A stretch of 64,000 bases of DNA from Streptomyces sp. NBC_01235 (GCF_035989285.1 NZ_CP108513.1:9858001-9922000); one strand, 5' to 3'. Shown: positions 19,087-27,984, numbered from the stretch's first letter. The notes: generated by a model not told the origin, from the sequence alone. Translations and numbers: made by a program.

Positions 19087-20054
19087 CCGCCCTCGGCCGC
19101 AGTGGCGTCGAGGTCACCGCCCTCGGCCTCGGTGCCGCACCCCTCGCCAACCTCTACACCGAGGTCACCGACGAGCAGGCGTACGACACCGTGACCGCCG
19201 CCTGGCGGCGGGGCGTGCGCTACTTCGACACCGCGCCGCACTACGGGCTCGGTCTGTCCGAGCGGCGCCTGGGCGCTGCCCTTCGCGAGCACCCGCGCAC
19301 CGCGTACACGGTCTCCACGAAGGTGGGCCGCCGTCTGGAACCCGTGCACCCGCCGTGCGGCGACGACCTGGCCAACGGCTTCGCGGTGCCCGCCACGCAT
19401 CGCCGGGTGTGGGACTTCAGCGCCGACGGCGTACGCCGCTCCCTGGAGGCCTCCCTCGAACGGCTCGGCCTCGACCACGTCGACGTCGTGTTCCTGCACG
19501 ACCCCGACGACCATGCCGAACAGGCTTTCCGGGAGGGCTTTCCCGCCCTGGAGAAGCTGCGCTCGGAGGGGGTGGTGGGCGCGATCGGCGCCGGTATGAA
19601 CCAGGCCGAGATGCTCACCCGGTTCGTCCGCGAAACCGACGTGGACGTGGTGCTCTGCGCGGGCCGCTACACCCTGCTCGACCAGCGCGCCCGCACCGAA
19701 CTGCTGCCCGCGGCCGTCGAACGGGGCGTCTCGGTGATCATCGGCGGCGCCTTCAACTCGGGTCTGCTGGCAGACCCGAGGGCCGGTGCGACGTACAACT
19801 ACGCCCAGGCGCCGGTTGAGTTGCTGGAGACCGCCCTGCGCATGAAGGCGGTCGCCGACCGGCACGGCGTCACTCTGCGGGCCGCCGCGCTGGCCTTCTG
19901 CGCCGCCCATCCGGCGGTCGCGAGCGTCCTGGTCGGTGCCCGCTCGGCGGCCGAGGCCGACGACTGCGCCGAGCAGTTCGCCACCGCCGTCCCCGACGCC
20001 CTCTGGGAAGAGCTCAGGGACACCGGACTACTGCCTGCGGAGGAGCTGTCATGA
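19083..20054 (+). CDS. Aldo/keto reductase, probable L-fucose dehydrogenase
   Basis: A 323-aa AKR with the catalytic residues visible: FDTAPHYG (Asp, Tyr), STKVG (Lys) and VFLHDPDD (His), plus the NADPH loop GARSAAEADDC. Related enzymes oxidise L-fucose or D-threo-aldoses to the lactone, the first step of oxidative fucose breakdown. GTG at 19083 overlaps the SDR stop by 4 nt, and its stop overlaps the next ATG (ATGA). The context makes L-fucose the best substrate guess; the specificity itself is inference. Confidence 0.87.
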   Translation: MTALGRSGVEVTALGLGAAPLANLYTEVTDEQAYDTVTAAWRRGVRYFDTAPHYGLGLSERRLGAALREHPRTAYTVSTKVGRRLEPVHPPCGDDLANGFAVPATHRRVWDFSADGVRRSLEASLERLGLDHVDVVFLHDPDDHAEQAFREGFPALEKLRSEGVVGAIGAGMNQAEMLTRFVRETDVDVVLCAGRYTLLDQRARTELLPAAVERGVSVIIGGAFNSGLLADPRAGATYNYAQAPVELLETALRMKAVADRHGVTLRAAALAFCAAHPAVASVLVGARSAAEADDCAEQFATAVPDALWEELRDTGLLPAEELS

Positions 20055-20365
20055 GGGTCGCCCTGCACACCAAGGTCCGCGCCGACCGGATCGACGCCTA
20101 CGAGGCCGCACACCGCGAGGTGCCGAAGGAGCTGACGGACGCCATCCGAGCCGCCGGCACCACCTCCTGGACGATCTGGCGCAGCGGCACGGACCTGTTC
20201 CACGTCCTGGAGTGCGAGGACTACGCCCGCCTCCTCGCCGAGCTGGAGAAACTGCCGGTCAACATGGTGTGGCAGGCGCGGATGGCCGAGCTGCTGGACG
20301 TGGTGCACGACTACTCCGACGAGGGAGCCGGCGCGGGCCTGCCGGTCGTCTGGGAGTTGCCATGA
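20051..20365 (+). CDS. L-rhamnose/L-fucose mutarotase family protein
   Basis: A 104-aa dimeric-barrel protein of the RhaM/FucM-like family. It has the start RVALHTKVRADRIDAYEAAH, with the conserved H-x-x-V region, and later the WxIW-like SWTIWRSGTDLFHVLECEDY. The family interconverts sugar anomers, here probably presenting the right L-fucose anomer to the dehydrogenase. ATG overlaps the AKR stop. The 3' end is part of a 20-bp tandem duplication that separates it from the lactonase gene. Confidence 0.88.
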   Translation: MRVALHTKVRADRIDAYEAAHREVPKELTDAIRAAGTTSWTIWRSGTDLFHVLECEDYARLLAELEKLPVNMVWQARMAELLDVVHDYSDEGAGAGLPVVWELP

Positions 20366-20391
20366 CCGGAGGGGAGTTGCCATGACCGTCG
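20352..20391 (+). repeat. 20-bp tandem duplication at the mutarotase-lactonase junction
   Basis: GGGAGTTGCCATGACCG occurs at 20352-20368 and again at 20372-20388, exactly 20 bp apart. The first copy gives the mutarotase stop in ATGA and a 7-codon ORF (MTGGELP); the second carries the real lactonase start. Removing one copy would give the usual 4-nt ATGA overlap. Confidence 0.85.
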
Positions 20392-21206
20392 ACGCCCACC
20401 ACCACGTCTGGGACCTGTCCGTACGGGACCAGGACTGGATCGACGAAGGCAGCCCGCTCCGGCGGGACTTCGCCGTCGAGGATCTCGTGCCGCAGGCCCG
20501 CGCGGCCGGGATCGACCGTACCGTCCTGGTCCAGACGGTCACCGTGGCCGAGGAGACCCCCGAGTTCCTCGCCCTCGCGGCCGGGCACGAGCTGATCGCG
20601 GGCGTCGTCGGCTGGACCGACCTCACCCGCCCGGATGTGGCCGAGGAACTGGCCCGGCTGCGGGAACTCCCCGGCGGCCGGTACCTCAAGGGGATCCGGC
20701 ACCAGGTCCAGGGCGAGCCGGACCCGGAGTGGCTGCTGCGGGCGGACGTACGGCGGGGTCTGGCCGCCGTCGCCGACGCGGGGCTGGTCCACGACCTGGT
20801 GGTGCTGCCCCACCAGCTCCCGGCCTGCACCAAGGCGGCCGCCTCCCTGCCCGAACTCACCTTCGTCCTCGACCACTTGGGCAAGCCGCCCATCGCCTCC
20901 GGCGCGCTGGAGCCCTGGGCCTGCGACATCAGGACCCTCGCCGCCCTGCCCAACACGGTCTGCAAACTCTCCGGCATGGTCACCGAGGCCGATCCCGTGT
21001 CCTGGAGCATCGACGACCTGCGCCCGTACGCGCACACGGTACTGGAGGCCTTCGGCCCCGCCCGGCTGATGTTCGGCTCGGACTGGCCGGTGTGCACGCC
21101 CACCGCGTCGTACGGCGAAGTCCTCGACCTCGCACGGCAGTTGACCGACCCGTGCGACCACGACCAGATCTTCGAGACCACCGCCGTCCGCGTCTACGAC
21201 CTCTGA
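20382..21206 (+). CDS. Amidohydrolase family L-fuconolactonase
   Basis: A 274-aa metal-dependent lactonase of the amidohydrolase superfamily: N-terminal DAHHHVWD metal motif, substrate block RYLKGIRHQVQ, VLDHLGKPP and the C-terminal catalytic GSDWPVC. It hydrolyses L-fucono-lactone to L-fuconate in the cytosol, between the AKR and the dehydratase steps. ATG at 20382 with GGGGAG nine bases before, both inside the 20-bp duplication. Its last 13 bp overlap the convergent LMF gene. The enzyme is intact although the next step in the pathway is broken. Confidence 0.92.
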   Translation: MTVDAHHHVWDLSVRDQDWIDEGSPLRRDFAVEDLVPQARAAGIDRTVLVQTVTVAEETPEFLALAAGHELIAGVVGWTDLTRPDVAEELARLRELPGGRYLKGIRHQVQGEPDPEWLLRADVRRGLAAVADAGLVHDLVVLPHQLPACTKAAASLPELTFVLDHLGKPPIASGALEPWACDIRTLAALPNTVCKLSGMVTEADPVSWSIDDLRPYAHTVLEAFGPARLMFGSDWPVCTPTASYGEVLDLARQLTDPCDHDQIFETTAVRVYDL

Positions 21207-22615
21207 GCCGCCCTCGCCAGCCGCGTCGGCGGCAGGTACTCCCGCACGTACGTCCGCTCCCAGCACGCGCCCGTCTCCCGCAGCTCACGCCAGGTCGTGT
21301 AGCGGTAGCGGAAGAGGCGGGCGCGGATGTGGCGCGGAGGCTCGTCGGGCGGGAAGGGGGAGCGGCGCAGCAGTTTCAGGGTGTCGCGGTCGTTCTCCAG
21401 CAGCCGTTCCACCAGGGCGCCGAACCAGGGCCCGGCGTACGCGGGGGAGAGCGCGGCGAACCACATCAGCCAGTCCAGACGCAGATGGTACGGGGCGAAC
21501 TGGCGCGGCCAGTGCCGGGGATCGCCAGGCTTGCCCTTGAACTCGTACTCCCGCCAGTCGGACTCCTCGCGCGGCACGTCGTCGAGCGTGCCCTCGACGA
21601 CCACCTCGTAACGGATCCGGCTCACACTGCCGAAGGCGCCGTAGGTGTTGACCAGGTGCAGCGGGTCGAAGGAGCGGTTCATCACCTGGCGGCGGGAGAG
21701 CATGTTGACCACCGGGTGGTAGCTGAGGAACAGCAGGAGCGCGGCCGCGGCGAGGACCACGATCTCGAACCAGAGCGGCGCGGCGGCGGCCGGTCGGTGG
21801 TCGGAGGGGAGCCCGAGGGCGGGCACGGCCAGGACGATGGCGATCCAGTTCAGCCAGGAGAAGTTGCCCGACAGCACCAGCCACAGCTGGGTCAGGATCA
21901 TCAGGGACGCGGCCCCCGTCGCGACCGGCTGCGGGGCGAACAGCGCAAACGGCACGACGAGTTGGGTGAAGTGGTTCGCGGCCACCTCGACGCGGTGCAG
22001 CGGCTTGGGCAGGTGGTGGAAGAACCAGCTCAGCGGGCCCGGCATCGGCTGGGTCTCGTGGTGGTGGTAGAGGCAGGTCAGCTTCCGCCAGCAGGGGTCG
22101 CCGCGCATCTTGATCAGGCCCGCGCCGAACTCGACGCGGAACAGGATCCAGCGCACCAGGAAGAGCACGAGGATCGGCGGGTCCACCTCGTCGTTGCCGA
22201 GGAACACGGCGAGGAAGCCGGTCTCCAGCAGCAGGGACTCCCAGCCGAACGAGTACCACGTCTGGCCGACGTTCACGATCGACAGGTACAGCGCCCACGG
22301 CACCAGCCACAGCACCATCCCGGCCCAGAGCGGCAGTCGGCCGTCCAGCCCCGCCAGCAGCGCCGCCGACACCGCGCAGCCCGTCCAGGCGACGGCTGCG
22401 AAGAGGCGGTCGGAGTAGCGCAGCTGGAACAGGCTCGGGGCCGTCCGGAACGGCACCCGCTCGACGAAGCGGGGGATCGGCAGCATCCCGCGCTCCCCCA
22501 GCAGCGCCCGGAACTGCCACGCCGCCGTCAGGAACGCGACCAGGTACACGCCGGCCAGGGCCCGCTGGAAGACCAGCCGGCTCAGCCAGTACTCGGGTGC
22601 GGTGAACCAGTCCAC
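21194..22615 (-). CDS. Lipase maturation factor family membrane protein
   Basis: A 473-aa polytopic membrane protein with about eight to nine hydrophobic segments. LMF-family marks include YSFGWESLLLETGFLAVFLG, WILFRVEFGAGLIKMRGD and the Cys/His block CWRKLTCLYHHHETQPMPG. The C-terminal soluble region contains YEFKGKPGDPRHWPRQFAPYHLRLDWLMW-type sequence. Vertebrate LMF1 helps fold secreted lipases in the ER; the bacterial role is unknown and no lipase is adjacent. ATG 22615. The stop TAG lies inside the end of the convergent lactonase gene (13-bp overlap). Confidence 0.9.
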   Translation of the reverse strand: MDWFTAPEYWLSRLVFQRALAGVYLVAFLTAAWQFRALLGERGMLPIPRFVERVPFRTAPSLFQLRYSDRLFAAVAWTGCAVSAALLAGLDGRLPLWAGMVLWLVPWALYLSIVNVGQTWYSFGWESLLLETGFLAVFLGNDEVDPPILVLFLVRWILFRVEFGAGLIKMRGDPCWRKLTCLYHHHETQPMPGPLSWFFHHLPKPLHRVEVAANHFTQLVVPFALFAPQPVATGAASLMILTQLWLVLSGNFSWLNWIAIVLAVPALGLPSDHRPAAAAPLWFEIVVLAAAALLLFLSYHPVVNMLSRRQVMNRSFDPLHLVNTYGAFGSVSRIRYEVVVEGTLDDVPREESDWREYEFKGKPGDPRHWPRQFAPYHLRLDWLMWFAALSPAYAGPWFGALVERLLENDRDTLKLLRRSPFPPDEPPRHIRARLFRYRYTTWRELRETGACWERTYVREYLPPTRLARAAQRS

Positions 22616-22707
22616 GACCGTGCGCTCCTCTTCTCCATTCTGACCTCGTCACCATGCGTGTTCCCCTGCTTCCGTTTGCGTGACGAGGGTGGGTGGAGCA
22701 GACAATA

Positions 22708-23121
22708 GTGGTCGTGCGACTACCCACTGCCGGTCTCGTCACCGCCTGCGCGCTCGCCGCGGCGCTTCTCGTCGCCGGCCACGGCGGCGAGGCGGGGAAG
22801 GATCCGGCGCCGGACTCGGAGGTCATCGCGCCGGCGGTCGAGGGGCGCGTCCTCTTGACCGACCGCCTCGACGACCCTTTCGCCGACACCTTCGACGCCG
22901 CAGGTTCGGACGCCGGGCCCGACCCCGGCCCCCACGCCGCGCGCGACCGTGGCGTCGAACCCGACGCCCCCGGTCTCCCCGTCGTCCTCGAACCCGACCA
23001 AGCCGTTGAAGTCGACCCCGGCGCCATCGGCCCCGAGACCGTCCCGGAGGTCCCCGATCCGCCCGACGGCGGCGGGCTGATCCCCGACGGGCCCGACGAG
23101 TCCGACATCCTCCCCGGCTGA
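22708..23121 (+). CDS. Exported or membrane-anchored acidic Asp/Pro-rich protein
   Basis: About 137 aa. An N-terminal hydrophobic stretch (LPTAGLVTACALAAALLVAGHGG) resembles a signal peptide, possibly with Cys as a loose lipobox. A disordered acidic tail follows, rich in DP, PD and PG pairs (FDAAGSDAGPDPGP, VPEVPDPPDGGG). GTG at 22708 with GGAG nine bases upstream is my choice; GTG 22693 is possible. It is divergent from the LMF gene and 45 nt before the PP2C phosphatase. Function unknown. Confidence 0.55.
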   Translation: MVVRLPTAGLVTACALAAALLVAGHGGEAGKDPAPDSEVIAPAVEGRVLLTDRLDDPFADTFDAAGSDAGPDPGPHAARDRGVEPDAPGLPVVLEPDQAVEVDPGAIGPETVPEVPDPPDGGGLIPDGPDESDILPG

Positions 23122-23166
23122 AGGCCCCCGGTCGAAGAATCGGGCAAATCCTGGCAAGGTGGCCCC

Positions 23167-25281
23167 ATGGTTGATCGGGGAGCGAGCGCCCTGTCACTCC
23201 CGGACGACTGGCCCGCCCACCCGGATCCGATCCTGGCGCTCAACCGCATGGGCAGCTTCGACTGGGACCTGGACTCCGGGCAGTTCCACATGGACGCCCG
23301 GGCTCACGAGATCTTCGACCTGCGACCCGACGAGTACGACGGCAACCCTGCCTCCCTCGCCGTCCGGGTCCCGCCGGCCGAGGGCACCCGGCTGGACGAG
23401 CTGGTCTCCCAGGCCATCAAGGACGGCAGCGAGAACTACGGCGCCTACTTTCGTATGCGGCTGCGCGACGGCACTCTGCGCTGGACCCACACGCAGGGCT
23501 GCATCCGGCGCGACGACATCGGCCGCCCGCGCCGCATCGTCGGCATCGTGCGCGACGCGACCGACGAGCTGAGCGACCTCGCCGCCCGCCGTGACGAGGC
23601 CGCCCTCGACGACGCGCGCCGCGAGCAGACCAACGTCGTCCAGCTCACGACGGCGGCCCTGGCGCACGCCCGCACCGTGCAGGACGTCATCGACGTCCTC
23701 AAGGACACCCACGGCCTCACCCACCTCGGCGCGACCAGCCTCGTCATGGGCCTGGTCGAGGCCGGGCGGATCCGGCTGATCGCCGAGGGGCCGGAGGGCA
23801 GTTTCGTGCCCGGCACGCTGGTCACCCGGATCGACGAGCCGTACCCGATGAGCGAGGTCGTGCGCACCCTCACGCCCCGCTTCATCGAGTCACCGGAGGA
23901 GTTCGCGGGCGGCTATCCCGTGCTGTGGCCGCACCTGACCGACCTGAAGATCACCTCGGCGGCCTATCTGCCGCTCATCGTGCAGGCCCGCCCGATCGGC
24001 GCGATGGGCCTGCTCTACAGCGACCGCCGCGGCTTCACCACGGAGGAGCGCAACATACTCGTCGCGCTCGGCAGCAGCATCGCGCAGAGCCTGCAACGCG
24101 CCATGTTCTACGAGCAGGAGAAGGACATCGCCCAGGGCCTCCAGCAGGCCATGCTGCCGCGCACCATCCCCAGCGTGCCCGGCGCCGACGTCGCCGTCCG
24201 CTACCGTGCCGCCACCATCGGCGGCTCCCTGGGCCGGGACATCGGTGGCGACTGGTACGACCTGATCCCGCTGCCCGGGGGCCGGGTCGGCGCCGTGATC
24301 GGCGACGTCCAGGGTCACGACACGCACGCCGCCGCCGTCATGGGCCAGCTGCGCATCGTTCTGAGGGCCTACGCGGCCGAGGGCCACACCCCGGCCACCG
24401 TGATGGCACGGGCCTCCGTCTTCCTGCACGAGCTCGACACCGACCGCTTCGCCACCTGCCTGTACGCGGAGGCCGACCTCTCCACCGGGGTCGTGCAGGT
24501 GGTCCGCGCCGGGCACATCGACCCCCTTCTGCGTTCCCCCGACGGGACCTGCCGGCGCATCTCCGTGCCCGGCGGCCTGCCGCTCGGCCTGTCCGCCGAG
24601 TTCGGCAGCCTGCAGTACCCCGTCGGCACCGTCGAGCTCGACCCCGGCCACACCCTGTTGCTGTGCACCGACGGTCTCGTCGAGAAGCCCGGCGCCGACG
24701 TCGACGACGGCATGCGGGCCCTCGCCGCCATGGTCGCCGCGGGCCCCGCGGACGTACGGAAGCTCGCCGACCAGCTCATCGAGGTCGCCGAGGAGCAGGG
24801 CGGGGACGACGACGTCGCCCTGCTCCTGCTGCGCCGGCGCGGCCCGGACAGCCCGCAGGCAGGGAGCCGGCTTCAGCAGCACGTGGCGCCCGGCGACCCG
24901 GAGGCCCTCACCGAGGCCCGGCACATGATCCGCGCCGCCGTCCGTGCCTGGGGCGCCCGGGACCGCTCCGACGAGATCGAGCTGGTCGCCGACGAGGTGA
25001 TCACCAACGCCCTCATGCACACCGAGGGCTCCGCGATCGTCACCCTGCGGGCGCTCACCGGCGGCGAACGCCGGCTGCGCGTCGAGGTCGAGGACTCCTC
25101 CAGCGCCCTCCCGCGCCGCCGCGAGGCCGGCGAGTCGGGTGTCTCGGGGCGGGGCCTGCTGCTGGTGGACCTGCTCACCGACGCGTGGGGCGTGGAGGCG
25201 CGGGGCGGCGGCAAGTGCGTGTGGTGCGAGTTCGTCGTACGCGAGGACCGCAGACGCGAGGACCGCAGACGGAGGACGTGA
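23167..25281 (+). CDS. PAS-GAF-SpoIIE-type PP2C phosphatase with HATPase (anti-sigma kinase-like) domain
   Basis: A 704-aa soluble regulator. A PAS domain (about 25-140, FDWDLDSGQFHMDARAHEIF) is followed by GAF (about 165-320). The PP2C/SpoIIE domain (about 335-555) has GGDWYDLIPLPGGRVG, IGDVQGHD and ELDPGHTLLLCTDG. A C-terminal HATPase_c_2/RsbW-like domain (about 575-700) has DEVITNALMHT and GRGLLLVD. Such proteins both dephosphorylate anti-anti-sigma factors and may phosphorylate or bind them, linking sensory input to alternative sigma factors. No partner STAS gene is adjacent. The tail REDRRREDRRRRT comes from a 12-bp repeat that continues beyond the stop. Confidence 0.93.
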   Translation: MVDRGASALSLPDDWPAHPDPILALNRMGSFDWDLDSGQFHMDARAHEIFDLRPDEYDGNPASLAVRVPPAEGTRLDELVSQAIKDGSENYGAYFRMRLRDGTLRWTHTQGCIRRDDIGRPRRIVGIVRDATDELSDLAARRDEAALDDARREQTNVVQLTTAALAHARTVQDVIDVLKDTHGLTHLGATSLVMGLVEAGRIRLIAEGPEGSFVPGTLVTRIDEPYPMSEVVRTLTPRFIESPEEFAGGYPVLWPHLTDLKITSAAYLPLIVQARPIGAMGLLYSDRRGFTTEERNILVALGSSIAQSLQRAMFYEQEKDIAQGLQQAMLPRTIPSVPGADVAVRYRAATIGGSLGRDIGGDWYDLIPLPGGRVGAVIGDVQGHDTHAAAVMGQLRIVLRAYAAEGHTPATVMARASVFLHELDTDRFATCLYAEADLSTGVVQVVRAGHIDPLLRSPDGTCRRISVPGGLPLGLSAEFGSLQYPVGTVELDPGHTLLLCTDGLVEKPGADVDDGMRALAAMVAAGPADVRKLADQLIEVAEEQGGDDDVALLLLRRRGPDSPQAGSRLQQHVAPGDPEALTEARHMIRAAVRAWGARDRSDEIELVADEVITNALMHTEGSAIVTLRALTGGERRLRVEVEDSSSALPRRREAGESGVSGRGLLLVDLLTDAWGVEARGGGKCVWCEFVVREDRRREDRRRRT

Positions 25282-25302
25282 CGTGAGGACGTGACGTGAG
25301 GA
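25252..25302 (+). repeat. Short direct repeats at the phosphatase stop codon
   Basis: GAGGACCGCAGA is repeated in the last codons (about 25247-25272), then GAGGACGTGACGT occurs twice in a row across and after the stop TGA (about 25274-25299). The pattern suggests replication slippage that extended the C-terminus and spacer. Confidence 0.6.
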
Positions 25303-25331
25303 CCGGTGACCCCTCGTGGCACTCTGGACGT

Positions 25332-26195
25332 ATGCCGGAACTCCCCGAGGTGGAAGCGCTCAAGGACTTCCTGGCCGAACATCTCGTCGGCCACGAGATC
25401 GTGCGCGTGCTGCCCGTCGCGATCAGCGTGCTGAAGACGTACGACCCGCCCGTCACCGCCGTGGAGGGACAGGAAGTCACCGCCGTGCGCCGGCACGGCA
25501 AGTTCCTCGACCTGACGACCGGCGACGGACTGCACCTCGTCACGCACCTCGCCCGCGCGGGCTGGCTGCACTGGAAGGACCGTCTTCCCGACGGCCCGCC
25601 GCGCCCCGGCAGGGGCCCCCTCGCCCTGCGGGTCGCCCTGGAGACAGGAGAGGGCTTCGACCTCACCGAGGCCGGCACCCAGAAGCGGCTCGCGGTGTAC
25701 GTCGTCCGAGACCCGCAGCAGGTCCCCGGCGTCGCCCGGCTGGGCCCCGACCCGCTCGCCGCCGACTTCGACGAGCCCCGCTTCGCCGCACTCCTCGCCG
25801 GCGAGCGCCGCCGACTCAAGGGCGCCCTGCGCGACCAGAGCCTGATCGCGGGCGTCGGCAACGCCTACAGCGACGAGATCCTGCACGCGGCGAGGATGTC
25901 CCCCTTCAAGCTCGCGGCGTCCCTGACGCCCGAGCAGACCCACACCCTCTACGAGGCCCTGCGCACGACGCTCACCGAGGCGGTCGAGCGCTCGCGGGGT
26001 GTGGCGGCGGGGCGCCTCAAGGCCGAGAAGAAGAGCGGCCTGCGCGTCCACGGCCGCACCGGCGAATCCTGCCCGGTGTGCGGCGACACCGTCCGCGAGG
26101 TCTCCTTCAGCGACTCCTCGCTCCAGTACTGCCCGACCTGCCAGACCGGCGGCAAGCCGCTGGCGGACCGCCGGATGTCCCGGCTGCTGAAGTAG
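25332..26195 (+). CDS. Fpg/Nei family DNA glycosylase/AP lyase
   Basis: Base-excision repair enzyme removing oxidised bases and nicking at abasic sites. The 287-aa product begins PELPEVEAL, so Pro2 is the Schiff-base nucleophile and Glu3 the acid; RRHGKFL provides the conserved Lys. The helix-two-turn-helix region reads GVGNAYSDEILHAARMSP, and the zinc finger is CPVC...CPTC near the C-terminus. The ATG at 25332 is fixed by the need for Pro at position 2. It converges with the caspase gene (1-nt gap between stops). Fpg versus Nei substrate preference cannot be decided. Confidence 0.94.
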   Translation: MPELPEVEALKDFLAEHLVGHEIVRVLPVAISVLKTYDPPVTAVEGQEVTAVRRHGKFLDLTTGDGLHLVTHLARAGWLHWKDRLPDGPPRPGRGPLALRVALETGEGFDLTEAGTQKRLAVYVVRDPQQVPGVARLGPDPLAADFDEPRFAALLAGERRRLKGALRDQSLIAGVGNAYSDEILHAARMSPFKLAASLTPEQTHTLYEALRTTLTEAVERSRGVAAGRLKAEKKSGLRVHGRTGESCPVCGDTVREVSFSDSSLQYCPTCQTGGKPLADRRMSRLLK

Positions 26196-26196
26196 G

Positions 26197-27981
26197 TCAC
26201 CAGTGGGCGCTGCCCACGAGGTACGTCACCCACACGAGAACGGCCAGGACCAGGGACGGCACGGCCAGGCCCTTCGCCCATGAGAGGACGGACCTCGTGC
26301 TGTGCGACGCCGACTTCGGGTAGCGGTCCGGCCGCCCGTCCAGATCGTGCCGGGCCAGCGCGCTCAGGACGAGTGCGACGGGGGCGGCGATCAGGGCGAT
26401 GGTGAGCGGCACGAGCGCGCCGAGATCGTGGACGTACCACTCGATCTGACCCGAGCGCCCGTCGTCGAGCCGCATGTCCACGGCGTCCGCCGCTTTCCGA
26501 ACGACCAGGACGACCGTGACGACCGCCGTGACGGCGAGGGCGAGGGCGACGCCGGCGAGGGCGGGGGCCCGGTGGGGCCTGGGCGGAGGCGAGGGCGGAC
26601 GGCGCGTGGTGACTGTCTCCTGCGTGCGCGTCACGGATGACTGCGGGTCGATGACGGCCGTGTCGGGACCGGTTTCGGGACCGGTTTCCGGCGGTCGTTC
26701 CGGGGGGTCGGGGCAGACGGTCGGGGATGCGGGTGTCACCACCGCCTCCACATGGACCTGTGCGTCGTCGGCGACGCCCTTGAGCACGATGTCACCGGAC
26801 AGGTGCCCCTCGTTGGTCGTGTCCACGCTGACGTTCAGACCGTTCGGGACCGGTTCGACCCGCAGCCACGACTGCGTGGACTGGGCGACACAGTGCCGGG
26901 CCAGGGGCGGGCCGCCCAGGGCCACCGACTCCCGCGGGGAGACCGAGCCACGCGTCACCCGACCGAAGTCCAGACGGTCCGGTGAGGGCGTCACGCGGAT
27001 CTCGCGCAGCGCGCTGCGCGCCTGCTCGGCGACCTGATGGATGTCGGCGCGCGCGATCTCCTCGAGGTCCTGGCGCGCCCCTTCGGCCACGGGCAGGTAA
27101 TCGTCCTGAAGCCGGGACCGCAGCTCCAGGACGGCCCCCTGCCGGGTGATGACGTTGTCGCTGTGGATGCCGGCCAGCAGGGCATCCGGCGAGTCGGCTT
27201 TGACGATCTTGATGCGGCCACGCCTGCTGTGCGCCAGATGCAGGTCCCCCTCCATCTCCACGTTCTTCTGGGGTGTCTGGTTCGGGTTTGCGTCCCGAAC
27301 GCGGTCGAAGACGTAGTCGTACAGCTCGTCGAGTGAGACCTCGCCGTCTCCGTCGCGGTCGGCCTCGCCGGTCTCCAGTCCCCGCACCACCGCGTGCGTG
27401 AACACCGACGGCTGCGGAGCGGAGTCGGCGAGGTCGGGTCCCTCGAAGGCGTACTCCATCGAGTTGGACGCCGTGATGACGGCCCTGCCCCGCCCGCCGG
27501 GAGGCTTGTCGCCCGCGAATGATTCCAGGACGTGCACCTTCCCGGAGGCGCGTGTGGACGACCCCCGCGAGAAGGCGCCGGCGTAGCAGCAGTCCAGGAA
27601 CAGAACGGTCCTGCCTGCCCGCGTGTCGGACATGCACCGGCGCACGAAGTGGGAGGGAAGCGCAGTGGCATCCAGCAGTTCATGGTCGGTGTCCCTGGCG
27701 GCGAAGTACAGTTCGCCGGACTCGCTCTTGATCCCGTGGCAGGAGAAGTGCACCAGGAGCGTGTCGTCGCGTCTGCGCTTGTTGAAGAAGGTCTGGATAC
27801 ACCGGCGAAGGTCCTGGACGGATTTGTTCTCCATGACGTCGACTTCGAAATCGCCGATTTCGGGATCCCGCAGAACCCCCGCGAGAGCCGCAGCGTCCTG
27901 CGCCGGTGCCCGTAGCTTCTTCAGCCCTTGGTCGTCGTAACGGTCATTGGCGATGATCAGCGCATGCCGGGTGGTGGTCAT
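26197..27981 (-). CDS. Caspase-like (C14) peptidase with EF-hand loop, beta-sandwich and C-terminal membrane segments
   Basis: A 594-aa effector-type protein. The caspase domain (about 1-235) has catalytic His82 in HFSCHG and Cys132 in FLDCCYAG, both intact. DRDGDGEVSLDE (about 215-226) is a canonical 12-residue EF-hand loop with Asp at 1, 3, 5, Gly at 6 and Glu at 12. Then come a helical HEAT-like stretch (ITRQGAVLELRSRL) and an Ig/ASH-like beta-sandwich (RLDFGRVTRGS, WLRVEP). A Pro/Thr-rich linker leads to three hydrophobic segments (ALALAVTAVVTVVLVV, VPLTIALIAAPVALVL, VPSLVLAVLVWVTYLV). It starts 3 nt after the EACC1 stop. Likely a membrane-anchored, calcium-responsive conflict or cell-death protease; the role is inferred. 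Confidence 0.9.
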   Translation of the reverse strand: MTTTRHALIIANDRYDDQGLKKLRAPAQDAAALAGVLRDPEIGDFEVDVMENKSVQDLRRCIQTFFNKRRRDDTLLVHFSCHGIKSESGELYFAARDTDHELLDATALPSHFVRRCMSDTRAGRTVLFLDCCYAGAFSRGSSTRASGKVHVLESFAGDKPPGGRGRAVITASNSMEYAFEGPDLADSAPQPSVFTHAVVRGLETGEADRDGDGEVSLDELYDYVFDRVRDANPNQTPQKNVEMEGDLHLAHSRRGRIKIVKADSPDALLAGIHSDNVITRQGAVLELRSRLQDDYLPVAEGARQDLEEIARADIHQVAEQARSALREIRVTPSPDRLDFGRVTRGSVSPRESVALGGPPLARHCVAQSTQSWLRVEPVPNGLNVSVDTTNEGHLSGDIVLKGVADDAQVHVEAVVTPASPTVCPDPPERPPETGPETGPDTAVIDPQSSVTRTQETVTTRRPPSPPPRPHRAPALAGVALALAVTAVVTVVLVVRKAADAVDMRLDDGRSGQIEWYVHDLGALVPLTIALIAAPVALVLSALARHDLDGRPDRYPKSASHSTRSVLSWAKGLAVPSLVLAVLVWVTYLVGSAHW

Positions 27982-27984
27982 GGC

